From: Verrucomicrobiota bacterium
GTDB lineage: Bacteria > Verrucomicrobiota > Verrucomicrobiia > Limisphaerales > J093
Assembly (NCBI GenBank): GCA_022710935.1
Contig: JAKLFY010000004.1
Span: forward strand, 92,358-156,357
Reading direction: 5' to 3'
Length of the DNA: 64,000 nt
Shown: positions 34,496 to 43,900 of the stretch, in pieces
Layout: every line of letters starts with the position of its first letter
Position numbering within the stretch: position 1 is the stretch's first letter
Translations under genes and position numbers: made by a program
Notes under the pieces: model-generated
Told to the model about the DNA's origin: nothing
Database searches by the model: none
Seen by the model: the letters and a program-made list of their open reading frames with translations, nothing else

Positions 34496-34933
34496 ATGAG
34501 AGCCAAAGGCACCAAGGGCGTGGCCCGCTTCAGCATTTCACTGCCAGGCGAGCTGGCCGAGCAATTGGACCGCATGAGCCGCGAGAAGGGCTACGACAAC
34601 CGCTCGCTGGCCATCGGCAACATGATCCGCGCGCACCTGGTCGAGCACCGACAGCGACTCGGCGACGAGGAAATCGCCGGCACCATCACCCTCCTCTACG
34701 ATCATCACCAGCAACACGTCCAGACCGCTCTCACCGACATCCAGCACGATCATCACAAGGTCATCATCGCCACCCTGCACGTCCACCTCGACCACCACAA
34801 CTGCATGGAAGTCCTCGCCGTCCGAGGCAAGGCGGCCCCCATCAAGCGGATTGCCGACGAGTTGATCGCCGCCAAAGGCGTGAAACACGGCAAGCTCACC
34901 GTCACCAGCACCGGCAAAGACCTGCCGGGCTAG
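34496..34933 (+). CDS. nikR: Nickel-responsive transcriptional regulator NikR
   Basis: 145 residues. The N-terminal ribbon-helix-helix is RFSISLPGELAEQLDRMSRE, followed by DNRSLAIGNMIRAHL. The C-terminal ACT-like nickel domain has LTDIQHDHHKVIIATLHVHL and DHHNCMEVLAVRG, which hold the His-His-Cys nickel ligands plus the His of the preceding DHHQQH segment. NikR represses nickel uptake genes when Ni2+ is plentiful. Its position behind a ZnuABC-like transporter suggests it controls those genes, although the canonical GTATGA...TCATAC operator was not found near them. Its TAG stop is the first base triplet of repeat copy 4. Confidence 0.92.
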   Translation: MRAKGTKGVARFSISLPGELAEQLDRMSREKGYDNRSLAIGNMIRAHLVEHRQRLGDEEIAGTITLLYDHHQQHVQTALTDIQHDHHKVIIATLHVHLDHHNCMEVLAVRGKAAPIKRIADELIAAKGVKHGKLTVTSTGKDLPG

Positions 34934-35003
34934 CCCGCATAGCAGACATCATGCGAAATCTGACCGCCCTGTGCACCGTCGGGGTGTGAAACATGCGGGC
35001 TAG
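34930..35003. repeat. Dispersed palindrome-ended repeat, copy 4, between convergent genes
   Basis: Begins GCTAGCCCGCATAGCAG and ends ATGCGGGCTAGC: perfect 12-bp inverted ends. The core reads TCTGACCGCCCTGTGCACCG. Its left TAG (34931-34933) stops nikR on the plus strand, and its right end, read as TAG on the minus strand (35002-35000), stops the sulfatase. The whole space between the two convergent genes is this element. Confidence 0.9.
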
Positions 35004-36589
35004 CGGGCCGGTTCGCTGAAGCTGTCGGTCTGGCGCTGCCAGATCTCTTCGAGTTCCCGCACTTTGTCGGGCCTCTGGGCAGCCAGGTCGTGCTGCTCCG
35101 CGCGGTCGGTCGTCAGATCGTAGAGTTCCCAGGGCTCGCCTGCGGCCGCAGCCAGCTTCCAGTCGCCCGCACGCACGGCCCGATTGCCCTCGTGCAGCCA
35201 CCAAAGACTCTCTCGCGGAATCCGGACATCCTCGGCAAAAGCGGGCGCCAGGCTCACGCCCGGCGCCTTGGGAATCGGCTGGCCATCCCATGCCTGCGGT
35301 TTCTCGACGCCCGCAACCGACAGCACGGTGGGGACGATGTCGATCACATGCGCCGGGGTGTGGCGCAAGGCGTTGCGGGCGGTGATGCCCTTGGGCCAGT
35401 GGGCGATGAGCGGGGTGCTGATGCCCCCCTCGTGAACCCACGTCTTGTGGCGGCGAAACGGCGTGTTGCACGCGCTCGAGAAACCGGGGCCAAGGCAAAG
35501 GTAGGTGGCCGCGCTGCCCGGGGCGGCCTGGGGATCGTGGCCACCATCACGGACCATGATCTCCGCGCTGGCCCCGTTGTCGGACGCAAAGAGGATCAGC
35601 GTGTCGTCATAGGCCCCCATCGCCTTGAGCTGGCCAATGACCCGCCCGATCTCCCGGTCCATGCGATCCACCATCGCGGCGTGGATGGCCATCTTCGTGG
35701 CCTGGAAGCGCCGCTGTCTGCCGGTCAACTCGCTCCAGGGCAGAGGACGATTCACCTCGCCGGCCCCCAGTCTCTCCAGAGCCTCGGGGAAATGGTAAGG
35801 TGGGCCGACGGAAGCTTCCAGGGGCGAAAGGGTGGTCCGGACCAGGCCCATTTCTTTCTGGCGCGCAAACCGGTCGGCCCGCATGGCCTCCCACCCCGGA
35901 AGGTAGCGGTCGCGGTACTTCGCGATATCCTCCGGCAGTGCGTGCAGGGGAAAGTGGGGGGCGATGAAAGCAATGTAGCTGAAAAAGGGCTTGCCGGCGT
36001 GATTCGCCGCGTGGTCCTTCAGACAGTCGATGGCGTGATCCGCCGTGGCGATGGTCGCGTAGTAGCCCTGTTCGCTCCCCGGCGATTTCAGGGGCGCGTC
36101 GTCGATCCGGTTATTGGACGCGGTGAAGTAGTTGCCCTGGTTGCGCATGTCCAGCGAGCGGTCGAAGCCGCCCGCGAGCACCCCGCCGTCAATGTGCCAC
36201 TTGCCGCTGTGATAACTCCGATAGCCCGCGGATTTGAGGAAGTCCGGCAGCAGCCGCGCCCAGGGCGGACGCACCCCTCCTCCTCCGCCCCCGAGGCCGG
36301 GGAGTGCATCGCGCCGGATCTGCTGGGCGTAATAGCCGGTGAGCAGAGCCCCGCGCGTCGGCCAGCAGCGAGCCGTGTTGTAGAACTGGGTGAACCGCAG
36401 CCCCTGCTTCGCCAGCGTGTCCAGATGCGGCGTCTGGATCTCGCCGCCGTAGCAGCCGAGATCGGAGAACCCCAGGTCATCGGCGAGGATGATCACGATG
36501 TTGGGTCGCGCACCCAGGCACTGGCTGCAGAGCGCCGCCATTGAAAGAAAGGCCGACAGGCGGGCGAACAACGCGCTGGCGTTTTTCAT
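35000..36589 (-). CDS. Secreted arylsulfatase-type sulfatase
   Basis: 529 residues. A signal peptide (ALFARLSAFLSMAALCSQCLG) precedes RPNIVIILADDLGFSDLGCY, the N-terminal metal-binding DD. CWPTRG at residues 75-80 is the C-x-P-x-R sulfatase signature whose Cys is converted to formylglycine. DNGASAEI is the second metal site, and HKTWVHEGGISTPLIAHWPK the late conserved block. It hydrolyses sulfate esters in the periplasm, probably of sulfated polysaccharides as in other Verrucomicrobia. No anaerobic or FGE-type maturase gene is adjacent. The 5' end lies 38 bp from a transposase fragment, so its native promoter may be lost. The stop lies in repeat copy 4. Confidence 0.92.
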   Translation of the reverse strand: MKNASALFARLSAFLSMAALCSQCLGARPNIVIILADDLGFSDLGCYGGEIQTPHLDTLAKQGLRFTQFYNTARCWPTRGALLTGYYAQQIRRDALPGLGGGGGGVRPPWARLLPDFLKSAGYRSYHSGKWHIDGGVLAGGFDRSLDMRNQGNYFTASNNRIDDAPLKSPGSEQGYYATIATADHAIDCLKDHAANHAGKPFFSYIAFIAPHFPLHALPEDIAKYRDRYLPGWEAMRADRFARQKEMGLVRTTLSPLEASVGPPYHFPEALERLGAGEVNRPLPWSELTGRQRRFQATKMAIHAAMVDRMDREIGRVIGQLKAMGAYDDTLILFASDNGASAEIMVRDGGHDPQAAPGSAATYLCLGPGFSSACNTPFRRHKTWVHEGGISTPLIAHWPKGITARNALRHTPAHVIDIVPTVLSVAGVEKPQAWDGQPIPKAPGVSLAPAFAEDVRIPRESLWWLHEGNRAVRAGDWKLAAAAGEPWELYDLTTDRAEQHDLAAQRPDKVRELEEIWQRQTDSFSEPAR

Positions 36590-36626
36590 AATCCAGCACC
36601 TTGGTCGATTCACCGCCCGAGGGCAA

Positions 36627-36835
36627 GTCACGGAGGCGGAGCTGGGAAGACGCGCAAAAGGGGATGCGGGAAAGGTGGCGATCGCGGTGCGGTTGCGGGC
36701 GGAGACGGTGATGACGGTCAAATGGATTGTCCAACGCCTCCAGATGGGGGCTCCCGGATATGTTCATCACCTGCTGTATTGCCAGCGAAAGACGGCAGGA
36801 GGAGCATATGCCAAACTCAAGAACTGACCCGTTTT
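36627..36835 (+). pseudogene. 3' fragment of a REP-associated tyrosine transposase
   Basis: About 200 bp nearly identical (roughly 96 percent by eye) to 47090-47292, the last part of the intact transposase gene. It encodes LGRRAKGDAGKVAIAVRLRA, then VKWIVQRLQMGAPGYVHHLL and ends ...AYAKLKN with the same CTCAAGAACTGACCCGTTTT end. The catalytic half is absent, so it cannot act. High identity points to recent duplication. Confidence 0.88.
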
Positions 36836-37203
36836 CGCCCTCAAAACCGACCTCGCCATGATCCGCCACGACGATACCCAGATCACTGCCCTCGAAGAAC
36901 ACCTCCACAAACTGACCCAGGAACAGCACGGCCCCGATTATGCCCTGCTCCAGACCGTCCCGGGCATCGGCGAACACCTGGGCCTGACCATCCTCTACCA
37001 GATCGGCGACATCGCCCGCTTCCCCAGCGTCAAAGACTTCCTCTCCTACGGCCGCCTGGTCAAAGACACCGTCGCCAGCGCCGGCAAGATCAAGGGCCTG
37101 CGCGGCGCCAAGCTGGGCAACCCGTACCTGCGCTGGGCTTTCGGCGAGGCGGCCGTCATCGCCAAACGCGATCATCCCGATCACGACATCTTCGCCAGGG
37201 ATG
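36834..37203 (+). pseudogene. Internal fragment of an IS110-family transposase
   Basis: The frame reads HGPDYALLQTVPGIGEHLGL, TILYQIGDIARFPSVKDFLS and YGRLVKDTVASAGKIKGLRG, then KLGNPYLRWAFGEAAVIAKR. This is the Transposase_20 (helix-hairpin-helix and Ser active-site) half of IS110 transposases. The N-terminal DEDD half and the extreme C-terminus are missing. It is bounded on the left by the RAYT fragment's end and on the right by the response-regulator stop codon. Confidence 0.85.
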
Positions 37204-37210
37204 AAGGACG

Positions 37211-37588
37211 CTACACGGGCAGATGGCGTCGAATACACTGTGCAAGCTCCGCCAAATCCACCGGTTTGGCCAGAAACGGGAGGCCGCCGATTGACCCGGC
37301 ATGGGCCCGGACCTCGTCCCGCTTGACGGCGGCGGTCAGAAAGACGATCGGCACCCCGCGCAGCGTTTCGCTGGCCTGAAACTCTGCAGCCAGCGTGCCG
37401 CCATCCATTCCGGGCATCATCACGTCCATGAGGAGGAGGTCGGGGGAGAATTGCTTCGCGCCACAGATGGCCTTCCGCGGGTCATTCTCCAGTTGGACGA
37501 CGTACTCTCCAGTCTGTTCCAGACTCAGTTTCAACAGGCGCGTAAAGGGCGCCTCGTCATCCACAATCATGATTCGTTTCTTGCTCAT
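37211..37588 (-). CDS. Receiver-only response regulator
   Basis: 125 residues, a CheY-like receiver without an output domain. MSKKRIMIVDDEAPFTRLLK has the acidic pair, LLLMDVMMPGMDGGTLAAEF the phospho-acceptor Asp, PIVFLTAAVK the conserved Thr, and LAKPVD the Lys. The start overlaps the histidine kinase stop region by 32 bp, so it is coupled to that kinase and is presumably its partner. An IS110 fragment sits directly after the stop, so any further gene of the operon may have been lost. Confidence 0.9.
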   Translation of the reverse strand: MSKKRIMIVDDEAPFTRLLKLSLEQTGEYVVQLENDPRKAICGAKQFSPDLLLMDVMMPGMDGGTLAAEFQASETLRGVPIVFLTAAVKRDEVRAHAGSIGGLPFLAKPVDLAELAQCIRRHLPV

Positions 37589-40500
37589 ATTTCCTTTTGT
37601 TGGCTCGGAGGGCCAGAGTCACGGCGACCCCACCTTCCGCAGCATTTTGGACCTCTACAGTTCCCCCATGGAGATCGATGATTTTCTTCACAATTGACAG
37701 GCCCAAGCCGGTTCCGGCGCCCACCGGCTTTGTGGTATAGAACGGGTCGAAGATACGAGCCAGGTGTTCCGGCGCAATACCCGGGCCGGTATCCTGGACT
37801 TCGATCAGGACAAGTCGCTCACCATGGCAGAACTGGCCCACATCAGCCCCTTTCACTTGCAGATCCTCCCCCAACCGCCCTGACCGTGTGGTGACCCGGA
37901 GCGTGCCATTCTGCGTCATGGCCTGCAGGGCGTTGATGAAAAGGTTCAGCAAGACCTGCTCCATTTTCTGCGTGTCGAGCCACGCCAAAGGCAGGCTCGG
38001 TTCCAGACGGCATACCACTTCGGTCCGGCTCGAAACCAATTCGGCGTTCAACAACCTCAAGGACCGCTCCACCGCTTCATTCACGTTCCCTTCCACGAGC
38101 GTGAAGGCGGTATCGGCCGATAGCTGCAACAACTCCCGGATGATGGTGTTTGCGCGCCGGACCGCATCCCGCATGTCGCTGAGGGCCACCGCGATGTTCC
38201 CGGTCGGGTCCGGCTGTGCATTCTTGAGAAAGTCCAACCCGATGAGAATGGTCTGAAGGGGATTCTTGACTTCGTGCGCGACGCCTGCAGCCAGCGTGCC
38301 AATGCATTCCAGTTTGGCGGCTTGGATTAACTGGCGCTGGGTTCGCTTTAGTTCGTCATGCGAGGCTTTGAGCTGATTCACCGTATCCCTCAAAGCCTGC
38401 TGGCTGTGTGCCAGTTCCTCGCAGGTCGTTCTCAGCCGCTCCTCCGCCTGCTTTCGCTCGGTAAGATCCACATGGGACCCAGCCATGCGCAGAGGCCTGG
38501 CGTCGTCATCCCTCAAAGCTACGCCCCGTGCCAAAATCCAACGATAGCTTCCATCCTTGTGGCGGAGACGGTGCTCCAGTTCATATGTTTCGGTCTGGCC
38601 AGAGAAGTACGCTTGGATGAACCCGAGCGAACGCGCCAAATCGTCGGGGTGCAACAGCCGTTCCCAGCCGGCAAAGGTGTTCTCCACCTCATGGTCCTCA
38701 TAGCCCAACATGCTCTTCCACCGAGGTGAGAAGTACACCTCGTTCGTGACGACGTTCCAGTCCCAGATCCCGTCATTGGTTCCCCGCACTGCCAGGGCAA
38801 ACCTCTCCCGACTTTCCTCCAGCGCCCGCTCGGCCCGTTTGCGATCCGTGATGTCCACGACCACCCCATCGAAAAAGCTCCGACCCTCCTCGTCCTGCTT
38901 CCTGACAGCGGTCACAGAAGCCCAAAACTGGCGCCCACGCAGGCTCCTGGCCTCCACCTCCTCCTCCTGGATGTAACCCTGGCGAACGGCTTTTTCGCTG
39001 AGTTCCCGGCGCCGCGCGGGATCCACATAGAGGTCGCTTACGCGCCGGCTCATCAACTCCTCCTTGGAAGCAGCCTCGAACATGGCGACCAGCGCCGGAT
39101 TCACTTCCAGGAAGCATCCCTCCTCGCCCGCTGTGTTCCGGAAGACCCCCACGGAGAGATTGTTCACCAAGTCATGGTAGCGCTGTTCGGCTCGGATCAG
39201 TTGCTCCTCCGCATGCTTGCGCTCGGTGACATCTTCCACGATGCCCAGGAAGTGCGTCTTCTGCCCTCGGGCGTCGAGCACTGGCACCAGCCGGAACTCG
39301 GCCCAGCACGGGCTGCCGTTGCGATTATATTCCCGCAAGACCGCGTGCTTCCCGCCCCCGGCTGCCAGCACGTCGCGCAGATCGCGCGCGTGGGTGTGGA
39401 CGCCACCGGTCCGGAGCAGATGCCCTGTGTCACTGCGCAAAGGTTGATCCACCTCATAGCCGGTCATCCGCTCAAAGGCCGGGTTGGCATAGATAATGGG
39501 ACCATCGTCGCGGGTGGCGTCCAAGATGAAGATGCCGTTCTTGGCCGAAGCCAGCGCGTAGTGCTGCAGGCGGAGCTGGGACGTCATTTCGTCGGCCAGC
39601 GCCTGCGCGCGCCGTCTCGTGCCGCTCAGGGACCGGGCAATGCCGAAGACCAGCAGGCTGATGCAGAGGCCCAGCACGGCGGCCGGAACGTAGCCGGGGG
39701 CGGAGAACCAGCGGGCCTGGGAAAAAGCCGGGCCGGCCTGGAAGCGCAGGGTCCAGACAGTATTCCCACAGTCCAGCCGGACAATGCGCTCGAAGGCGGC
39801 GCGCGCGGTTTCCGGGCGGGGCCCGACCCGATCCCTGCGCCCGGCCAACTGTGCCGCGGGCGACACCACGGTGCCGTCAAAAACCTCAACTTCCACTCCC
39901 TCGCTGCCGGAGCTGTGAACGACCGTCAAAAGATCCTCGACGACGAAGGCGACATCGACCCAACCGATCAGGGCGGCCCGCCGCAGCGCGACATTCGTGG
40001 TTGGCAGTCCGGCGGAATAGACCGGCAGGAGCAGGAGGACCCCCGGCGCCTGCGGGGCCTGCACCAGGGCAATTCTGCGGGTCAGGGTGGCCTGGCCGGT
40101 ATCCCGAGCCCGCTCGGCGGCCTGGCGCCGGATCGGTTCGCTGCCGATGTCATAACCCCAGGCCGGCTGGTTGGGGTCTAGCGGTTCGATGAATCGCACC
40201 ACGTAGTGTTCCTCGCTCGCGCTGCGGGGGTGGACCTGAAAATCAGGAACGTCGCGCCCGCGAGTCTCGACCCTTCGGACTTGCTCGACAAAACCAGGCA
40301 GCCTGTCGGAGGGAACCCTCGCAACGTAAGCCAACGCGTGCAGACCGGGAAAGCTGTCGGACAACTCCAGCCGCTGCACGTAGCTTCGCCACTCATCTTG
40401 TACGCCTGGCGGATGGACTTCCCAGAGAGCCCGCGCGCTGTTCAGCACCCGAACATAACGATCGAATTCCTGCAAGAGCGCGGCCCGCATCGCCTCTGTG

Positions 40501-40724
40501 CGAGCCAGAAAACGCGCCTCGTCCTGGGAGCGGACCTGCCGCCACGCCCCGACGCTGGCCAGCAGGGTGGCCAGCAGACCAATGCCCAGGAGCACCCAGG
40601 CCGCGGCTGGTTCTGCCAGGACGCCTTGGATCGTCGTCCGCCAGCCATGCCTCGTCTCTGCCGAAGCCCAGCCGACCGTCCCGCGTTTCGCTGCGGCACG
40701 TTGTTGCTTTGGCGTGGTCACCAT
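37557..40724 (-). CDS. CHASE-PAS sensor histidine kinase
   Basis: 1055 residues. TM1 lies near 40-60 (AAWVLLGIGLLATLLASVGA), an extracytoplasmic CHASE domain spans about 80-290, and TM2 is near 345-365. Three PAS/PAC modules begin near 388 (ASAKNGIFILDATRDDGP), 515 (LVNNLSVGVFRNTAGEEG) and 641 (AVRGTNDGIWDWNVVTNEVY). HisKA has the phospho-His in GTLAAGVAHEVKNPLQTILI near 816, and HATPase_c has DTGPGIAPEHLARIFDPFYT and GTGLGLSIVKKIIDLHGG near 975-1010. It senses an external ligand and phosphorylates the receiver encoded next. The start is ATG at 40724. It lies 244 bp after the WD40 kinase gene. Confidence 0.9.
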   Translation of the reverse strand: MVTTPKQQRAAAKRGTVGWASAETRHGWRTTIQGVLAEPAAAWVLLGIGLLATLLASVGAWRQVRSQDEARFLARTEAMRAALLQEFDRYVRVLNSARALWEVHPPGVQDEWRSYVQRLELSDSFPGLHALAYVARVPSDRLPGFVEQVRRVETRGRDVPDFQVHPRSASEEHYVVRFIEPLDPNQPAWGYDIGSEPIRRQAAERARDTGQATLTRRIALVQAPQAPGVLLLLPVYSAGLPTTNVALRRAALIGWVDVAFVVEDLLTVVHSSGSEGVEVEVFDGTVVSPAAQLAGRRDRVGPRPETARAAFERIVRLDCGNTVWTLRFQAGPAFSQARWFSAPGYVPAAVLGLCISLLVFGIARSLSGTRRRAQALADEMTSQLRLQHYALASAKNGIFILDATRDDGPIIYANPAFERMTGYEVDQPLRSDTGHLLRTGGVHTHARDLRDVLAAGGGKHAVLREYNRNGSPCWAEFRLVPVLDARGQKTHFLGIVEDVTERKHAEEQLIRAEQRYHDLVNNLSVGVFRNTAGEEGCFLEVNPALVAMFEAASKEELMSRRVSDLYVDPARRRELSEKAVRQGYIQEEEVEARSLRGRQFWASVTAVRKQDEEGRSFFDGVVVDITDRKRAERALEESRERFALAVRGTNDGIWDWNVVTNEVYFSPRWKSMLGYEDHEVENTFAGWERLLHPDDLARSLGFIQAYFSGQTETYELEHRLRHKDGSYRWILARGVALRDDDARPLRMAGSHVDLTERKQAEERLRTTCEELAHSQQALRDTVNQLKASHDELKRTQRQLIQAAKLECIGTLAAGVAHEVKNPLQTILIGLDFLKNAQPDPTGNIAVALSDMRDAVRRANTIIRELLQLSADTAFTLVEGNVNEAVERSLRLLNAELVSSRTEVVCRLEPSLPLAWLDTQKMEQVLLNLFINALQAMTQNGTLRVTTRSGRLGEDLQVKGADVGQFCHGERLVLIEVQDTGPGIAPEHLARIFDPFYTTKPVGAGTGLGLSIVKKIIDLHGGTVEVQNAAEGGVAVTLALRANKRKYEQETNHDCG

Positions 40725-40968
40725 CGTTGCTCTTGCGTATGGATTTCGCTGCGTGGAGACACCGGGCCTCCGCCATTCATTACGAGGTTTCGAGCCCTCG
40801 GGGGCCAGGAATCTTGAGAATTCTCCGTGCCTGGAGTGGATCGGGCGCCCTGCTCCGAGGTGCCTTGGGTGCCCTTGGCTCAGCCGGGCATGCCTGAGTT
40901 GACTCCTCGAGCGCAGATCGCCAGCCGCCCCGGCGGGCTCGACTTGCATGCGTACAGCGCTGACGGCG

Positions 40969-43900
40969 TCACCTGTTCCCGTCCGGATCGAGAGTCACCC
41001 GGAGGCCTGGAACCGGCCGGCCATCGGCTTCCGTGATCCAGACGGAACCGCCCCAAGCCGGGCCTGACTGCACGATCTTGAACACCAGCACGTTCAGCTC
41101 GGCCTGGAGTGCGACGCCCTTCACCTGGTCCCGGTCGGGCGCAAAGCTCGTGGGATTTCTCCGCTCGTGGACAGGGCGTCCGTTGAGGTAGATCTTCGCG
41201 TGATAATCACTCCCCACGTTCATGAGCAGGCCGGTGCGGTTTGTCTCACTCACGATGTACGTGACCAGGTAGCCCACGTTATGGTTAACGGGATCAGCCA
41301 CGATCTTCTTGAGATCAAGCCGGTAATCGTCCTGGCGCACGGCGGTCCAGACGCGTTCGACAGGCCCGTCGTAGTTGCCAACCACGATGACGGTTTCATC
41401 CGGGTGCGGGCGAAGCTGGGCTTCGTCGGGGAGCTGGTCCTCCTCGAGGCGCGTCTCGGAGTCTCTCCCCTCCGCGCGAATCGGCGCCAGCACCAGCCAT
41501 TGCTTGATCGCGCCCGGATCGCTGGCTTGCCGCACCGGATCGCCCCGGAGGGCTGCCCCCTCCGCCCGTGCCTTGGCGATCGCGGCGTCCTGGCGGTCCC
41601 GCACCTTTTGCCTTGCCTGATCTCGCTTCTCCAGGTCCGCCTTTCTGGCCGCCACGAGTTTCTCCCCGGCTTGTTCCTCCTGCTGCCAGGCGGCCAACTG
41701 CGGCGGTGTCGCAGCGTCCCAGATGCGGCTCGTCCCATCATAACCACAGGTGAGAATCCGCTGGCCGCTGGGGAAGAAGACGGCCGAACGGACGGCCCCG
41801 TCATGCCCTTCCAGGGTGAGCAGTTCCCGGCCGCGATGAATGTCCCAGACCTTGGCCGTCCGGTCGTCACTCGCCGTAACGAGGCGTTGGGCATCGGCCG
41901 AAAAGCTCGCCGAAGTCACCGCATCCTTGTGCCCGCGCAATGAGATCAGCGCCTCGCCAGTGGCCGCATCCCAGAGCTGGACTGCAGAATCTCCCAGGGC
42001 GGTGGCGAGGAACCGGCCGTCGGGGGAAACCGCCAAAGGCCGCTTCCGACAGCAGCCCGAGCCTCCGCCGGGGAGGGGGAAGAGGTGCTTGCCGCTCTCG
42101 ACATCCCACACCCCCGCCGCCGTCTGACCGGTGGCGATCATCCGCCGTCCGTCCGGGGAGAAGATGGCGTCCCAAACATCGGGGATCGTGTGCACATTCT
42201 CGGTAATCGCCGCCAGGAACTGGCCGGTAGCGGCATCCCAGATTCTCAACGGTTTGGCGAAGTCGCCGGAGCGTGAAATGTCGGCTGAAGCCGTGACGAT
42301 CTGCCGGCCATCAGGGGAAAATGTCGCCGAACGCACCGAACGCTCACTCACGTCGGCGGACGAATGATCGAGGGTGACCAACTGCTGTCCGGTCTTCACC
42401 TCGAAAACGATGGCGACATAGTTGTTGCCGGCGGCGACGACCCGCTGGCTGTCCGGGGAGAAACTCACCGTATTAACCGCATCCTCGGCCCATTCCCGGC
42501 GCCGGTCGGGGTTCCGCGTGTAGACCCTGAGTTTGTGGACAAGCCTGCCCGTGGCCGCGTCCCAGATCACGGCATTCGTGTTATGCGCCGAGGCCACCCA
42601 CCGACCGTCGGGTGATACAGCAGCATCCTGGGGTTCCTTCAACCCGGGATCGCGCAGGACCAGCGGACCGTCTGGGGCGTCCACTGCCCACATCCGGGTT
42701 GTGCCATCCTCGCTGGCGGTGGCGATCCACTGCCCGTCCGCCGAGAAGGCGACCTCCCTGATCCCACCGGTGTGGCCTCGGAACGTGCGCAGTTCCTTGA
42801 AGGTGGTCGCATCCCACAACTGGGCCGTTCGATTCTGCCCGCCCGTCAGCCATTGCCCGCCGTCCGGGGAGGGTTTGATGGAAGCCCTTTGACCGAGCAT
42901 TCCCACGAGCGAGCCCAACGGTTTGTCGGGGTTGGCCAAGTCCCAAATCATCGGCGGATTTCCGCCCCATTTAGACATGGTGGCGACCCGCCGGCCATCC
43001 GGCGAGAACGCATGGACCTGGGTCCATTCGCGGATGGTCAGCTTCTTCTCTCCTGTCGCCGCATCCCAAAGGCCCTCGGTGCCGACATGTTGGCCAGCGA
43101 CTGTTTCCATGGAGGGGACCAAAACCGATTTGCCATCCGGGGAGAATGTGACCGTCTGGCCAAACGGGTCCGAGAAAGGCGAGGAGGCCTTGAGCGAAAA
43201 CACCTCCTGGCCGGTCACGGAATCCCACAGGATCACCCTCTCGCCTCGGATCGTGGCAATCCGCCGCCCGTCCGGGGAGAAGCTCCCTCCTTTGACGCGA
43301 CTCAGAGCAAGCAACTCCGCCCCGGTGGTGGCGTGGTGAATCCGCAGCCCACGGTCGTCCCATCCGGAACTGGAAAGGACCCGTTCGCCATCAGGCGAAA
43401 ACGCGACCAACCCGATTCCCTCGCTGCCGCGATCCCGGTGGAATCTGAGGCGCTCCTCGCCCGTGGAGGCGTCCCACACGATGACCCATCCGTCCTGGCC
43501 TCCCGTCACCAACCGCCGGCCGTCCGGGGCAAAGCCGACGGAATGCACCGGGCCGACATGGCCCCGGAGAATCCTGGCTTCACGGTGCATCTGGGACTGC
43601 CAATAGTACCATTCGAAGCCCCGCTTCGGGTTGGCGCTGGTAACCTCGAGCAACTGCCGGGTGCGCTCGAAGTTGTTCTCTTTGAAGGCGGCCTGCGCCA
43701 AATTCATGTTCGCGGCGTAGAGCAAGTCGGAGGTTCTGGCCTCGCTCGCTTCGGCGCGCTGCCGTTCCCGTTCGGCTTCCCGCTGTTCCGCCCGAGCCCG
43801 GTTTTCCGCGTATTGAGCGGCGAAGCGCTGCTGGGCTTCCGCCTGCCGGGCCCGGGTGGCCCGAATTGCCTGCCAGGTGCTCACCCCCGCGCCGACGAGC

